Positions 39,051 to 53,058 of a stretch of DNA of 64,000 bases are shown in pieces. Source of the DNA: Siphonodentalium dalli. Its lineage: Eukaryota; Mollusca; Scaphopoda; Gadilida; Siphonodentaliidae. Positions within the stretch are counted from its first letter, which is position 1, and every line of letters starts with the position of its first letter. Under the pieces are notes generated by a model that was not told the origin of the DNA, made no database searches, and saw nothing but the letters and a program-made list of their open reading frames with translations. The stretch is taken from assembly GCA_032622095.1 (NCBI GenBank), contig CP136066.1:102631319-102695318 (forward strand), given 5' to 3'. Made by a program: the position numbers and the translations under genes.

Positions 39051-42000
39051 CAGAATGTTTTTATACCAACTGCCATCATGGACGCCATCTTGAATGACAG
39101 AAAATGCTCAAATCGGATTTTAGCGGATTTTGGATATGTTATAGAGGATATATTCCTCTTCAATATGGAATAGAAACCAACTTAGTCCAAATTTATTCTA
39201 GGTTGACCCTAAAATTTTAGTTTATCGACCAGACTATAAGTAAATAATAACCAAGGTGTTGAGTTCAATGTATAGAAGACAGAACAGCCAATTTTATACA
39301 TCAACGGTAAATTGTAAGCGATTGTGGGGCACTCTAGGGCAATATCTACCATTTCCATATTTTTGCAGCCAAATATACAGAAGAATATAGGTAATAATTA
39401 CCTTTCATCGTTTTGAAAAGGACAAAAACTCTTCTGGAAGTTGCTGGAAAGATGATCAAAATATATGGAAGTTATGGCTTATTTAGGAACGAATCGGGTT
39501 TTGGACAGTGACACGCGCAAAAGGTAGTTGATCTGTCTGCACTTCCACCGTGTGAGGAATCTTTAATTTTACACTCAAAACGAGCCCACGTGATAGCAGA
39601 ACAGTGGAGACTACCAACCGTTGTCAAATCAACCACTCCCGATGTAGTACTTCGTGGATGGACGGTCGATAGGCAACCTGAGTTGTTTGAACCAATCTTC
39701 CCTGAAGATGTTGCACAGAAATTCTATTGACTGGTACTATCACATTTGATGAAATTGACAGTGACAGTGAAGATGAGATTGCATAATTCGTGGACAGTAT
39801 ACTACAAGAAAACCATAATCAGAAATGGTAACGCCCTCAAGATCATATTATTAGCCATAAATATAAATTATAATATAAAATATATTGGTTACATGAATGC
39901 ACTGCCTCAGAATTCCGTTAAAACAACTAATCCTTCAAATTATTACAAAAAACTACGGCTTATTACTGCAGGTTTCTCATTCACCACACCAGAAAGCTTC
40001 TAAATGCGGATCAAAAATCGGAGGTATTGTGTTCCCGCCAAGAGTTCATGGCCCAGCCATTGTTCATACCTAAACATCGAAAGCAATTAACGCGGTCATA
40101 ATCGTTACATACTGCAACTATAAGACATCCAGCGTAACACATCCCACGAAAACCCGAAATGTGTTGTCCTGTGAGAAATCACATCGCTATAGCTCAATTT
40201 GACACGGCCAGATTAGCCTTCCTACAATATCCATAAACAATATCATATATTATATACCCATGATTTTAATTATAGAATATAAAATATATTGGTTTCGCAA
40301 ATGACCAACTCAGAATTCCGTTAAAATAACAATAACAACCAGCACCTAATTAACGAACCGGCGGCCAACTCGGCCGTCTCCGACCACAACCATCAGTAAG
40401 CTGCAGAACGAAAAATATCTATAAAAGTTGAAATATAAGACTTACAAATTATCTTTTAAATTTCTTTTATTGGTACTTGACATAGCTTGTCACAAACCAA
40501 AAATCAACATTATTGACATAATAATGTAAAGAACAATAGACGAAATTGAAATTCCCAACTACACCTTTTACCGGACTCGGCCTCCTGGTCGCGCAGTTCG
40601 ACTTTTAAATAAGCCGGGGGAAAAAAAATTCTATTTATAAAACCGCCATCGGACCACATCATTCTAATATTTGGCCAACAGTATACACGCGGGCGTGCTA
40701 ATTAAATGACATTTCGAGTTCAGTAGCATATAGCATAAAATTGAAAGCATTAAGAAAACTATCTTGGGGTAGGGTTAAGTTTTACTTTATATCTTATTTC
40801 TGGTCTGATATATGATTATAGCATTCCATGTGTCTGGTATTGGGATGAATTTATGCATATTGTAGTGCATGTTGTGCAGCTGTATCCATAAAACTGACGT
40901 CTGGGATTTTTTTCAGAATTTTTTCACTTAAAAATAATCAAATTTTAGCTAATTTACCCCCCCCCCCCCCAAATCAAATATTTAAACAAATAGACCCTCC
41001 CATAACATAAACCTCCTCAGATACATGCTAATTCCATGATATATGATAAGACTCTGGATTGGTTAACAAAACGTAATGAAAACGGGCTATTCTGACTTGA
41101 CATGTATTTTCAGATATAAAATCAGTTTTAGGGGGAGGGTTAAGTTTTTACAAATATCTCGGCTTGTTTGATATCAGTGCTTGTGATGTTGATATCAGTA
41201 AATCAGGTATATGGTATAATGCTTAAAAATTTGATGCACCACTGAGAGCTTTATAGAACAAAATTAAAATTTATAGAAAATCATCTGGAAAACTTTTTTG
41301 AAAAAGCACTGCAATTTATGCATTTATTTTATATTTTCGTGATTTTTTTTACAAAAATTGTTGGAGAATATCATGTTTTGCACATCATTAATGTTAAGCA
41401 ACCCAGATAGAATAACATCTGATATTGAAGTATATCTTATTCGACATTTGCCTTATTTTATTGGTTTTCCTGATTATACTGAAATTTGCAGGTCAAAAAC
41501 ACTAAAAAGGTAAAAAACAATATTGTTTCCACCTGCTCCGCCATGGATACCTCACTGTTTTTGGAACCACCATGGGGCAATGATATTTTATAAACCTTGT
41601 TTTAACAAACCTATGTTCCCCAAAATTAATGGCAATGATTTTGATCGGCATTATTAAAAACAATACCAAGATGACAATAAACTGATGATTGTAGTCAAAT
41701 TGAGCACATGCTCCACTCAGAATGCTTTCGGATTTGTTAAATAGAACATGTTATATAGTAAAATGCACTGGAAATTATAAGATTGTGAACAAATACAAAG
41801 AATATCATATTTATTGAATCCTGCGACCAAGAGCCGCTTTATATGTAGGCTACATAATGGCCTTTTATTTAGGGGGTATCATTTTTCTTATATAAACTTC
41901 TCACAATAACGCTCGCCGAGCTCAATTTATGGGCATGGTAGACTTTCTCTCGCCGGAAACGCACAGGACCCTAGAAAATTGCGCACTGGACGATTATGCG

Positions 42001-42599
42001 ATTTCGGACATATTTAGCAGGAGCAGTGGGCCCCTCAGTGGGTACAAAATAAATAGATTCATTGGTCCACAGTGGAGACAAGAAAACCATAATCAGAAAT
42101 GGTAACGCCCTCAAGATCATATTATTAGCCATAAATATAAATTATAATGTAAAATATATTGGTTACATGAATGCACCGCCTCAGAATTCCGTTAAAACAA
42201 CTAATCCTTCAAATTATTACAAAAAACTACGGCATATTACTGCAGGTTTCTCATTCACCACACCAGAAAGCTTCTAAATGCGGATCAAAAATCAGAGGCA
42301 TTGTGTTCCCACCAAGAGTGCCTTGCTCAGCCATTGTTCATACCTAAACATCGAAAGCAATTAACGCGGTCAAAATAGTTACATACTGCTACTATATAAG
42401 ACATCCAGCGAATACACACCACACAAAAACCCGAAATTTGTTGTCCTGCGAGAAATCCCATCGCTATAGCTCAATTTTACACGGCCAGATTAGCATTCCT
42501 ACAATATTCTAAAACAATAAAGCTTCTCAAATCATCGGCATAGTCAACAGAACTTTCACGAACATGGACATCGACACTTTCTAATCGCTCTATATAAGC
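39051..42599. other. Non-coding stretch with duplicated segment
   Basis: A ~420-bp segment at 39804-40222 recurs at 42078-42500 (ACAAGAAAACCATAATCAGA.., GAATTCCGTTAAAACAACTA..), with a short third trace near 40260-40330. Inverted copies of pieces from 22.6-23.3 kb occur at 41440-41600 and 41975-42040. A poly-C run lies near 40957-40970. The short frames in the duplicated segment have no recognised domain. Confidence 0.5.
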
Positions 42600-42639
42600 A
42601 TGGTCATACCTATCATAATACTCTTACTCCGCATGGAGC

Positions 42640-43070
42640 CCACATCACAAACATCAAAGCATTGTGTTAGAGACATACAAAGAAAAGCAACGAAACTAGT
42701 TCGTCAAATCAAAACTCTATGCTACCGAGACCGAATGATAAGACTCAATCTGATGTCTTTAAAATATCGAATATTTAGAGGAGATCTAATCGAGGTATAT
42801 AAACTGTTGAATGGTCATTACAATATTAATGCCTGTGACCTATTAGAAAGACATTCATCAGGAAGAACAAGAGGACACAATAAAAAGCTACAGATGCCCA
42901 TTGTTAACAAGGCCATAGGAATATATTTCTTCACGCAGATGGTGGTAAATAGCTGGAACTCTCTGCCAGACTTCGCTGTTGGGGCTCCAACACTCGATCA
43001 ATTCAAAAATATACATAGACTCATTCTTCTATTATATAAAAGTTCGACGACAAGTAATATGTTCAAGTGA
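42640..43070 (+). pseudogene. LINE ORF2 C-terminal tail fragment
   Basis: This plus-strand open frame matches the end of CR1/Jockey-type LINE polyproteins. QRKATKLVRQIKTLCYRDRMIRLNL, LKYRIFRGDLIEVYKLLNG, GRTRGHNKKLQM and FFTQMVVNSWNSLP are in the usual order. The catalytic RT domain is missing upstream, so it is a 5'-truncated copy. The stop at 43068-43070 is the natural end. It is a remnant, not a host gene. Confidence 0.8.
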
Positions 43071-43912
43071 CTCACAAGCAAATATCGAATGACGATACAT
43101 ATATTTGTAAACAAGCATTACAAATAATGTTATTGGGACGAAAAGTCGCAAGACTTGTTTCGTATTATGATGATGATGATATGATGATCGTGTCGTTATT
43201 TGTTTAAAATACGTATCAATTGACATATACGCACCCGTTCCATAATTAAAATCAACATATTTCGACAATTTTAGGGGAGCTCCGCGAATAGACGTCCGCA
43301 AAAAGCGACCTACTGCGAATTGTCACAACCGGAAAAAAAAACATTATCTATTTATAAAATGCCCAGCGAACCAAAGCTTTCTAAAATCTATACGACAGTA
43401 TACACCCGAGGGGCGTTAATAAAACAACATAGCACTGTCAAAAAAGTTAGTTTTGGAGATGGAACAGATTTCCACAGCCTCTCATTCAAATTTGGTATAC
43501 GTTTGACACGATAGGCCTATCTTGTGATTTTCGGACAGGAAATCCCGCACTGAACAGGGGGGGGGGTCGAAAAAAAAAATTCAGACACGTATACGCTACT
43601 TTTTTGCGGATGACCACTTTTTGGACCCACCCACCCCCGACCCCAATTTTTTTTCCATTTCATAGAGTTTTTTCCAGCCATATTTTGACACCCACCCCCT
43701 TGTGCAAAACACAAACATACAGAGAAAACCAGGACCAAACCTCCTACATTGAGATTCAGTGAATCTAGTAATGAACAGCAGGACTGGTCTCTAGCAGTAT
43801 ATTCTTGACTGCAGTGGATTTTTAATCGTTTTTGTTAAATATCATATTTCCACAGCTCTGCAGTCAATTTATTTTAAAGCTTAGTATATGAATAGAGCAT
43901 GGCTTGGAGTTG

Positions 43913-44008
43913 ACTACGCGAATGTAGTGGCCAGTGGGAAGGGTGTAGGTTCATGAGCCGAAGGCGAGTGAACTGCACCATTCCCACTGGCCACTACATT
44001 CGCGTAGT
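43913..44008. repeat. Hairpin with 28-bp perfect stem
   Basis: ACTACGCGAATGTAGTGGCC..GAA at 43913-43940 pairs exactly with 43981-44008. Further outside, AGAGCAT/ATGCTCT also pair. The 40-base loop contains GGTTCATGAGCCGAAGGCGAG. It is probably a foldback mini-element. Confidence 0.85.
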
Positions 44009-44349
44009 TAACGACAAGATATGCTCTAATCATTATATTATATCGAATATTTATAGACAAACTGACGTTCTAATGTATATACCATCGAACATTGTATTGC
44101 TAAACTGAAGTCATTGTATTGTGTCCAGGTTGCATTCAATTTCCTTCTCGTCACAAAACCTATTAAGCAGCTTTATTGCTATTGTGAATAGCAGCTATGC
44201 CTGAGCGGGTAACCGGTCACTGACACAGCGCGCACGGTTAATCATAAGTAATAGTCACTGTTTTAGTGCCAAAATGTGTGTGGTAGTCCTTTTTAGAGAC
44301 CTTTTTAGTTTTTGTGTTTTGTTATGGAAATTTATAAAGATATTATGTC

Positions 44350-44460
44350 TATACACCTGGTAGGTGATATTGCTCTATACCAGATAGATGATTTTGTTTT
44401 ACACCAGATAGGTGATATTGTTTTACACCAGATAGGTGATTGTATTATATCAGATAGGTT
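44350..44460. repeat. ~30-bp tandem repeat
   Basis: Four units read CACCAGATAGGTGATATTGTTTTA with small changes. The open frame through it merely translates the repeat. Confidence 0.75.
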
Positions 44461-47052
44461 AAATTATTATATGCTACGTGCCACCCAGACTTATTTTAGA
44501 CATTACTAAAACATGTTTATCGCACATATAGCAATACACTAGAGCACCCAGGGGCACCAATGGGAAATCAAAGAAAGTTAATGTTACGATTGATTCCAAT
44601 TGATTCAGATTGGTCAGGATCGGTTAGGAATTTTATAACGTTCACAGTTTATCTTGTATGAATTCAGGAATCTTGTATCAGTTCAGAAAAGGCATTATTC
44701 TATTGGACTGCTCAAGTGTAGCATGTGAGAGTAAAGCATATAATAAAAAACAAACCTACACTTTTAGTAGAAACCTGTATTAACTCATGCATGACTACAT
44801 GAGATTGTGAATTATTACCATTTTCTATCTCTTTTGTCACATATGAGATAATTGTGTTATCCACTCACAAGTCTAGGTATGTTACATGTTTTTTTCTTTA
44901 TAAATCAGTGTATACATCAGTGTTTAATGTTCATGTTTGACTTATTTGATGTTAATTACATAGAATACTGCATGGGCGATTCAGCTGCATTAAGAATACT
45001 TTCCCTTGTCCTAAAGAGGCACAAACCAACATCCAATGGCCCTAGCGTGTTTAGTGTTGCTGCTGTTCCTTATTATTGATTTCTTAGTGTTACAAACCAG
45101 TACAAACTAGTAAAAATACAATAAAAGGTGTGAAGGAAAAAAAAAAATTTTGTCACGGAAAAAATTGCTTTGGGCTTATTTTTGACACCCACCACCCCAG
45201 GATACGTCGTGTCGGAAAACAAAAATGTCTGCCCACCCCCCCCCCTGCACTGAATCGAAAGATACCAATATCTCATTTTCCCGCCAAAATGGAGATAGAA
45301 CGGTTTAAATCTGCCGATATTGACAAACGATATACACTGGCATATATTGACAAATGGTATAATGGGAAACGATATACGTATATCGGCAAATGATATACAT
45401 GTATTGACCAACGGTAGGCCTATACATAATATATTGATAAACGATATACATATAATGGAAGAGCGTCACATAAGGCAGCGGTGACATTCCATAATTTAAT
45501 GTGTTGATTTGTCCCATATAGGTAGCCTAAATTAAAAGATGTGTACGGGTCCTTTTCCTGAGTAAATTGGCAGAGAAATATTTAGAGCTAATAATACCAC
45601 TAATACGAGAAAATACTACTTAATTATTGTGACCATTTTCGAGAACTTAGCACAATTCTAAATTATGGACTTATTGTTTAAAGATGCATAATCCGAATTA
45701 ACGCTCCTAAATTACTATTTCTTTGACTTCGGGGGTAAAAAATATTCGATTCGAGTCGAGGAACCCACCCATCAACGCTCAGAGTGATCATATAGCTATC
45801 GATTTGTGAAATTTGTTATTTCTCGAAATGTGTAATTATTTGTGGTCCAGAAACGAGTCGTCAAACCGATGGTATCGGACAAAACTGCGGATGAAGATGG
45901 ATAACTCTTAAATCAAGTGGTAATACGGCCAATGTTCGTGTTACGAAAGTGATAATACGGACATATTTCGTTGATCTGTATCTCATGTGGTTTCAGTGCA
46001 GGATCCTGTCGGATGTATTAGCACACGGGATGAGACTATGGCGTGGTGTTAGATGTTGTTTCGTCCTCTGATGGAAGTAGAGAGCGCATAGAATCTTCTT
46101 CAAGATGGTTCCAACTGTAGTTGAACAACGTAGCCTACATGTTGATAAATAACACATTTTGGGAAATGGGAAATTTTATACCATTGTTGACAGCGGTTAG
46201 CATTATTTTGTTGTAACTAATCGATGCTGATAACAAAAGCGTATTTTGAAGAAATGTTGTTATTGTTGTAATTTGATGATATGGGGACCGTCTGATCGGA
46301 TTGGGTACCTTTAATACTCCGCTTTCAATAGAAGTACGGTTCGGTGCCGTACTGCAAAAACGCGTACCAATAATTCTACTTCCGGTCACCCAGACGTTTT
46401 TCAAGTTGAGATCAAAAGCCTAATTATCGGAAGGTTGTTAAAATATATTTCAAACACAGTTGGTTGATTGCTTGTCTGTTCTCTTTTAAAACATTTGTTC
46501 TTGAAAATAACTGCTGTCAACTTTATACACAAATATGTTCCCTAATTTCGAGTCTAAATCTCCAAAATTATCCTGTTCTGTTATATGTAGGGATGTATTA
46601 ATGTGATTGCATTGTATTGGGTACCGTACCACGTACTGTGGCTCTGTAATTGAGTTGACTATAGAGAGTTCTTAATCACGTGATTGGATACGAGACGCGC
46701 CGCCATGTTGGATGTATAGACATCCATAAACAAGCACTGCGTTGATAGGATTAATTAACCCTTTGAACCCGACTGGCCGCAAAAGCGTCCTGCCAGAAAC
46801 TGTTCATATACCCGGCTGGCCGCTTTTGCAGCCAGTAGCATTCAGTGACGTCATAACCTATATATGTAGCATGTTTATATATGTTATAACCATTGGTATA
46901 TCCACTCATAGCTATGTAAATGATCATCAGAAACTTCAGCAGTGTCATGGGTGCATGTGTATATATGGCTTTGTTGCCCATTAGTTGGGTAGGAAAATAT
47001 GCGCATGGGCACAGTGTAGAATTCAACATACGTACAATATGTGAAGCGATTA

Positions 47053-48639
47053 GGCCAAATAAAAAAGATAATATGTTTCCGTACATCGACCGACCCTAAA
47101 AATAACCCGCCGACCCTAATTTTTTTTTTTTTTTTTAACTGTTTTTACCGCCAATGCTCATAAATATTGATAATCATTAGGTGCAAAACACATGGTTTCT
47201 AACATAAGCCTGTGATAAGTGACATGAAGTGTGACAGTTGTCTCAAAAGCCACAGGTGTGTGATGGGTTGTGGATTGATAGGCATGAATCTTGCAATTTT
47301 AATTTCAAGAGAGTGGATCTCATGCCTGCTTTACCATTATGCCTTGTTTGGGACTTATGGAACATATTCATGAGTTCCAAATAAACATGCATGCCCATTT
47401 ATTATTTTCTTGACAGCATGAGAAATGTACATTTCCATTTCGTTTGACACTTAATATTCAAACAACATTTTACTGGTACACTTCATTGCTTCACCCACCA
47501 TGTTTCTTTTGCACACATTTAAAAATGCTGGGTGCTATCTAAAGGGGTACTGAATCTGCCAATTATGGGACCATCTCCTTTTATACTCAAGAGAATATAT
47601 GCAGCAAATTAATGCATTTGAGCCATGGATTAGTGCCAAATACACTGATGTGTTCTATGAGAACGATGCAAACAACATGGTAATTTATATGACTGGAGTC
47701 ATAAATTCATTTTCAATATACTTACCATGTTGTTTGCACCATTCATAGAGCACATAAGTGTATTTGGCATTAATACATGCCTCAAATTCATTCATTTGTT
47801 GCATATATTCTGTTGAGTATACAGGGAGATAGTCCTACAAATAACCGGATTCAGGGTACAGTACCCCTTTAATATATTATTTTGTTCAAATAAATGTTTT
47901 GTTTTGATAAACTTGCTTTTATAATTGACACCAACTAATGCTACACAGGTTTTGAAAATGTGCTGAACAGTATATTCGTGTCTTGTCATGATTTCTGTTA
48001 GAGGATCTTTGTATATGTTGCAAGGAAATTTAAAATTAACTGAAGACGAACTGCTGGTGGCTGCCAGACTTTCGGGAACACACTTAAAGTAACTGCATTA
48101 GTGCTGATCACAAACCCTGTGTACCCTTCAGCAGATTTTCAAAACCTGTGTACCGTAAAATACCCTTCAGCACTTTTATTTGGTGAGTGACCCCCTTCAG
48201 CCCAACTGACATCTTCAACAATCAGAATATCCCATATGAACAATTCAAATATATAGGTTCTATAATATTTTCGGACATAAATTCCGAGCCCCATCCCACT
48301 GAGTTTATGGCCAAAATCAGTATGTGAATACTGAGACACACTATTAAGAATAACAGCAAGTTTGATATCTTGTTCAATGTTAATGTATATTTCCACAAGT
48401 AATACTTTCCCCAGTCTGGAGTAAACTACATATCAGTATGAATCTGAGTGTATGTTTACATAGACTGTACTTTCCCTACAACACAAGTAGGCATTTTATG
48501 TCATTTCGGTTGAGGTAGTTCAATATTTCTGCAGCTGGAAAAAAATATAAAAAAATAATAAAAAAAAAACATTTCCCTACCTACCTACCCTAATTTTTTC
48601 TCTCCGTTATCGGAAACATATTATCTTTTTTATTTGGCC
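47053..48639. mobile_element. Nested TTA-flanked element with 29-bp TIRs (PIF/Harbinger-like)
   Basis: GGCCAAATAAAAAAGATAAT.. at the left is the exact inverse of the right end for 29 bp. It is flanked by TTA at 47050-47052 and 48640-48642. A 3-bp TTA/TAA duplication and GGCC ends suggest PIF/Harbinger. It lacks transposase and holds a further hairpin element at 47540-47875. Confidence 0.75.
47540..47875. repeat. Hairpin mini-element (TTAAAGGGGTAC ends)
   Basis: Left AAAGGGGTACTGAATC and right complementary GTACCCCTTT ends enclose long pairing arms (for example GTGCCAAATACACTGATGTG and CACATAAGTGTATTTGGCA). It is a palindromic MITE nested two levels deep. Confidence 0.75.
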
Positions 48640-50168
48640 TTATCGTAACGCTATATATTGTTGCGCGGTCTCGTAGGATTGTAGAAAGACTATTTCGATC
48701 ACTCTCCGGGGTTTAAATATTCTTGTATACATAATCAGTGTTCTGGCCTATGTGAGGAAGGCACAGTCACTTATTTTAGACGATATGTTTGCGCATGTGC
48801 ATAGGATACAATGATAAATGTATGGGTTTTTTGCGTAATGATACAATCGAATGAAGGATCCCAATAGTAATCAATTTGCATTATACAGCTGCATGTTTCG
48901 ACACTGCACCAGAGTAGTCCTGTGGAAAGGGGTTGCATGGTCAAAATACAATCTAGTCCGATCTACTTGCGCGTGCGCATTACAAACACGTGTCAGACCG
49001 TGCATCATTGAGCAATTATGTAAAGTTTAAGACCTGTGGTACCATTTGCACATGACCTTCACCATGCCCTATAGCAGGGTTTCCGCTATAGCGGCAGGGG
49101 ATCCCTTTTTGGGCCCCATTCCCCCAGCCAATTTTTCCCCTTCTGTCATACCACAGGACATATTCCATATGTATACAGGTATAAAGATGTTTACTTCTCA
49201 ATTTCGTTGGGATTGTACTAAGAAATTTAAATAGTTCACAACTTTATTTGATTTCTAGCGAGAATACACACTCGGATCGATCTAACACGAACTGAGGAAG
49301 TGATCAAACCCGACATCGCTAGAACACATGCTTTGGAGTCCGCTGGTTACGTTGCTGCAGTTAGGTTATGAAAAATGACTGCCGATAATTTAATCATGTT
49401 ATATTCCGGTACGTTATGCATCCAAACTTTCTGCCGAGTCTTGAATAGTGATCGTTTAACTTAAACGGGCGTGTTTCCGTATACAGCAATTAATTTTTAT
49501 CTAATAAATTTTCTATGTTTTAAAGTTATTGCGGTTGATAGCATAGTAACTTAGGTAGAAAATGGATGCAAAATGATCAGCAAATCTACTCTCTGTTTCT
49601 TCTATTGGCCGATACAACAAAAGTAGGTCCACTAGTGTTTCCACGACATTGAAAACAATGACTGCATTTTCCCCTCGGCGGATACAGGACTTAGCGGAAA
49701 GCCTGCCTATAGGCGATGTCTAAAATGGGTCATAATGACATTGAATGCACAGGGAAGTGGTGTCATTCGATCTCTTGGGGTATATGCTGAGTAACCATTG
49801 ATACAAGTTGGGTTCACTCTTCTGACCTGATATATCTCAAATTTCACAATAGGGTATTGACTGCATCAAAAACGCAATTTCCTTGGGCTGAATTACGACG
49901 ATAAAAGCTATACATGTATTTTACTTTCAATATCGGGTAGTTGCCTAGCAACCATTACCAGGGAGTGACCATGTGCCAATGTAAGCCAATCTTAAATAAT
50001 CAGTGGTCTATGGGGAACATACCTCTAAAGTTTCAGACATGTGACAGCACTTGAACATAATCAGCACCATGCATATGCCTAAACACTGCCTATAATAAGT
50101 CAAAATACCACTGGGAGCCCAGGGTCAGGGTGTCGATCGTTGTGTGGAGCCATGGTTCAAAGGGTTAA

Positions 50169-53058
50169 GAAAGATACTTTTAAAACCTCTCGTTATGGCT
50201 TTGACGGATTTAATTGCAATATTTACCAATGCTATTAATAATCATGAACAGTTCTTACAAGAAATACATCAAAACGTTAGATAAACCTACTATAGGGTAC
50301 GATATTTATCAAAAAGATCACTCATTGACAACATCGATCAGTAGGCCTATGTTTTAAAAAACAAAAAGAATAGAGTGTAGACTCGGAACTGTCGCCAAAC
50401 ATTACAGATCCAGACTTAATCCATTGCATTGTGTATACACGAGAACTTCGTGTTATTGGTAATCATTGTTATGTTTGGAAATAAAATTATCACAGACTTG
50501 CCTAATTTGTTTTCTATGAAGGATAATGTAGTCCATGTATTAATATTATCGAAACAAATGAGCTCCCCGTAGTGCATTTATGTGTGTTTTAAAACGCTGA
50601 ATGCATGTAACACAACAATATATGTAGCTTCTTTCCAAGATTTTCAAGATGGCTAGGTGTGTGTAGAAGCATCTTCTAAAAGTGACTGCCGTTTGATAAC
50701 AAAAATAAATAGAGCAACTTTGAACAAAAACAAGGTTGATTTTTGGCCATTTCCAATAACGGACAAAGATCGATGCTTACGTTGAATCAAAATTTTAACA
50801 AACGCCATTATAACTTCAATATAGAATAGACTATCTGATATCGAAAAAGTGCTAATAGCTTCCACCTTGATGAAATAACTTGAAGCCGACGGAGGTGTAC
50901 ATGTCGTAATTAATCTATAATCTATCTTTTGTCGAAGAGTACATACACCCTCAGGCATCAAATTTAAAGCTGGCAAAAAATAATATAACAATATATATAT
51001 CCGTTTCTCGTAACTTGACTGAGTTTCATTAAAGGTGTCGAAAACTTTGCGACCGGATGCAAAGTATTATCAAATAGTGTTTCTTTTAATTCCACATCTT
51101 ATTTGACCGTCATTAAGTACATGAAAGAAAAACGCCGATTATGGAGTCAGTTACTTGTTGTCATGTGGCGACAATAGCACAAAGTGAACTCGTTCGATGA
51201 AGGTTGCATGTACACAGAGAGAAGCACGTGAAATTTCGTGTCATTCTCTTGGAAAACTTTTGTTGATTCCCATTTACATGTACATGTACATTGTCGCATC
51301 CATGTGGAGGAAGCTTTAGATTCTCAAACAGATTAACTTTGATTAAGTAAAACCTTCGCAGAAAATCATACAGGTTAGCATGGCATCAATCCTTTCTATG
51401 TGACATGTATAGATGTAGGCCCTATACTTGTGGTTATACGGAACTACTTGTATAATTCTATAAATATGCATGTTGAAAGTGTGAATAGCAGAAATTTGAA
51501 GTCAATATTACCATGGTGTTATAACAGATTCGTGTACATATATAATAAATGAACACTAGCACTTCATTTAAAAAATCCTCGCGGCGCAATTAATATTCAT
51601 AACACATCATCGATCCGGACTATACTATATTGACTTTTTAGTTTGTGTTTGTTTTCTTAACATTCAACTATAAATAAATTGGTGATCACAAAACACTCAT
51701 GGATAGGCAATGCACACGAATGAGAGACACTTGATTATAACTATAACTTCCCGGAAAAGTGGCTTTGTTTATACCGTTGCTTGATCCAACATGGCGCCGC
51801 CCAATGCAAACTGGGATGTGTGGCGTCTTATGTCTTAGTAGTAGAACGTGCACAAAGAAAGATGGAAAGCACGTACAAAGAACACAGCCTAGGCCTAGCT
51901 ACTGTGCATATATATATAGTACATGTCCAGTGCACACATACCCACACTTAAGGCATAATGACTTAACATTACGAATGACGACAATAGCCCACCGCTGCCT
52001 ATCTTTATCGAAAGTTCACCATTAGGCCTACATATACATGTATGCTTGATATATACACATGACAGCAAAAACCATGCCACCAAATTCAATCATGTAATTT
52101 AACAGAAGCACAATGTAACAATAGTACGGTAGTGCCTTATGTGGCTATAGTTACGGGACTGTATTAATAAAATAAAACAAAATTTCCGTTTACAGTCCCG
52201 TAACTCTAGCCACTCCTTACTGTTTTGGGGAGATCAAGTGAATAATTTTGAATGGGGATTTCCATGCAAATCTGCAGAGGAAAAGTTACAGAGTTGTACA
52301 TACTTCTGAGTGTACTTGATGTGGTATTTGAAACAACAGGTATTTATCTGGTGGGTCCGGTTGGTAAATTATAAAATTTTACAATAAATACGTTTTCAAA
52401 TGTGTTAAGAAATTCCCGTTAATTTTCATAACTTTCGCTAGCGATTGTCTGATGTAAACACATATGTCATATGAGTTTTGTTGAAGAATATACAAACTTC
52501 TGAGTTCACTAAATCATAACTGTTTTGGGCAAAGGGCCAAAGGTTCACGCTCAATAGATTTACATGAGTTTAAAGCTCAGATTCTTTTTTTAAGCTGGTA
52601 TAAGCCAATAGATCGCGCAATGTCACACATTTTAGTTATTGGTGGGGTAATTAGTGAACACCCAGATTTTGTTTTAGCTGAAACCCATTCAACGTCATGT
52701 ATTTACGTTGGGATTGCGCTGTGACATAACATTTCTTGGCAGTTTGTATAATAAATCCATTCAAGTTTTAAATTTTTTATAACTTTTTCTGGATTTAAGA
52801 TATTGAAATGGATTTTGCTGAGCTGTCAAATTCAGAATTCAATAACCTTTCCAATGGTATACAAATTATGGTAGCAAAAATGAATATAGCCAACACCATG
52901 GTCAGGGTGTCGATCATTGTGGGGCGCCAGTGTTCAAAGGTTTAACCATGACATTAGACCTAAATTTAAAATAGTCAGCATCTAGAAGGACCATCTGACA
53001 CCTGTTTCTCTTTCAAAAAACCATTCATCTTAACCATGTTGGCCTACACATGTAGATC
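50169..53058. other. Non-coding stretch
   Basis: No gene is supported. A perfect-type hairpin lies at 52141-52213 (GTGGCTATAGTTACGGGACT against its near complement). A solo end of the TTAA element family lies near 52905-52945. Confidence 0.45.
52141..52213. repeat. Hairpin with 23-bp arms
   Basis: Arms 52141-52163 and 52191-52213 pair with one mismatch around a 27-base AT-rich loop. Confidence 0.8.

Larger units (their letters stand above)
43071..46758. other. Non-coding stretch with small repeats
   Basis: No gene is supported. It contains C-rich dispersed repeats at 43555-43700 and 45130-45250, a strong hairpin at 43913-44008, a ~30-bp tandem repeat at 44350-44460 (CACCAGATAGGTGATATTGTT), and a TTGACAAACGATATACA array at 45312-45450. 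Confidence 0.5.
46759..50164. mobile_element. TTAA-flanked 3.4-kb non-autonomous element
   Basis: Ends CCCTTTGAACC and GGTTCAAAGGG are flanked by TTAA at 46755-46758 and 50165-50168. The right-end interior (AGGGTGTCGATCGTTGTGTGG) recurs near 52905-52945 with another GTTCAAAGG end, so it is a family. No transposase is seen. It contains a nested element at 47053-48639. Confidence 0.7.

Noticed and set aside
39746-42277. Repeated frame with ending TTPESF in two copies
   Set aside because: Shared by segment duplication; no recognised domain, and neighbouring substitutions do not show coding-like conservation.
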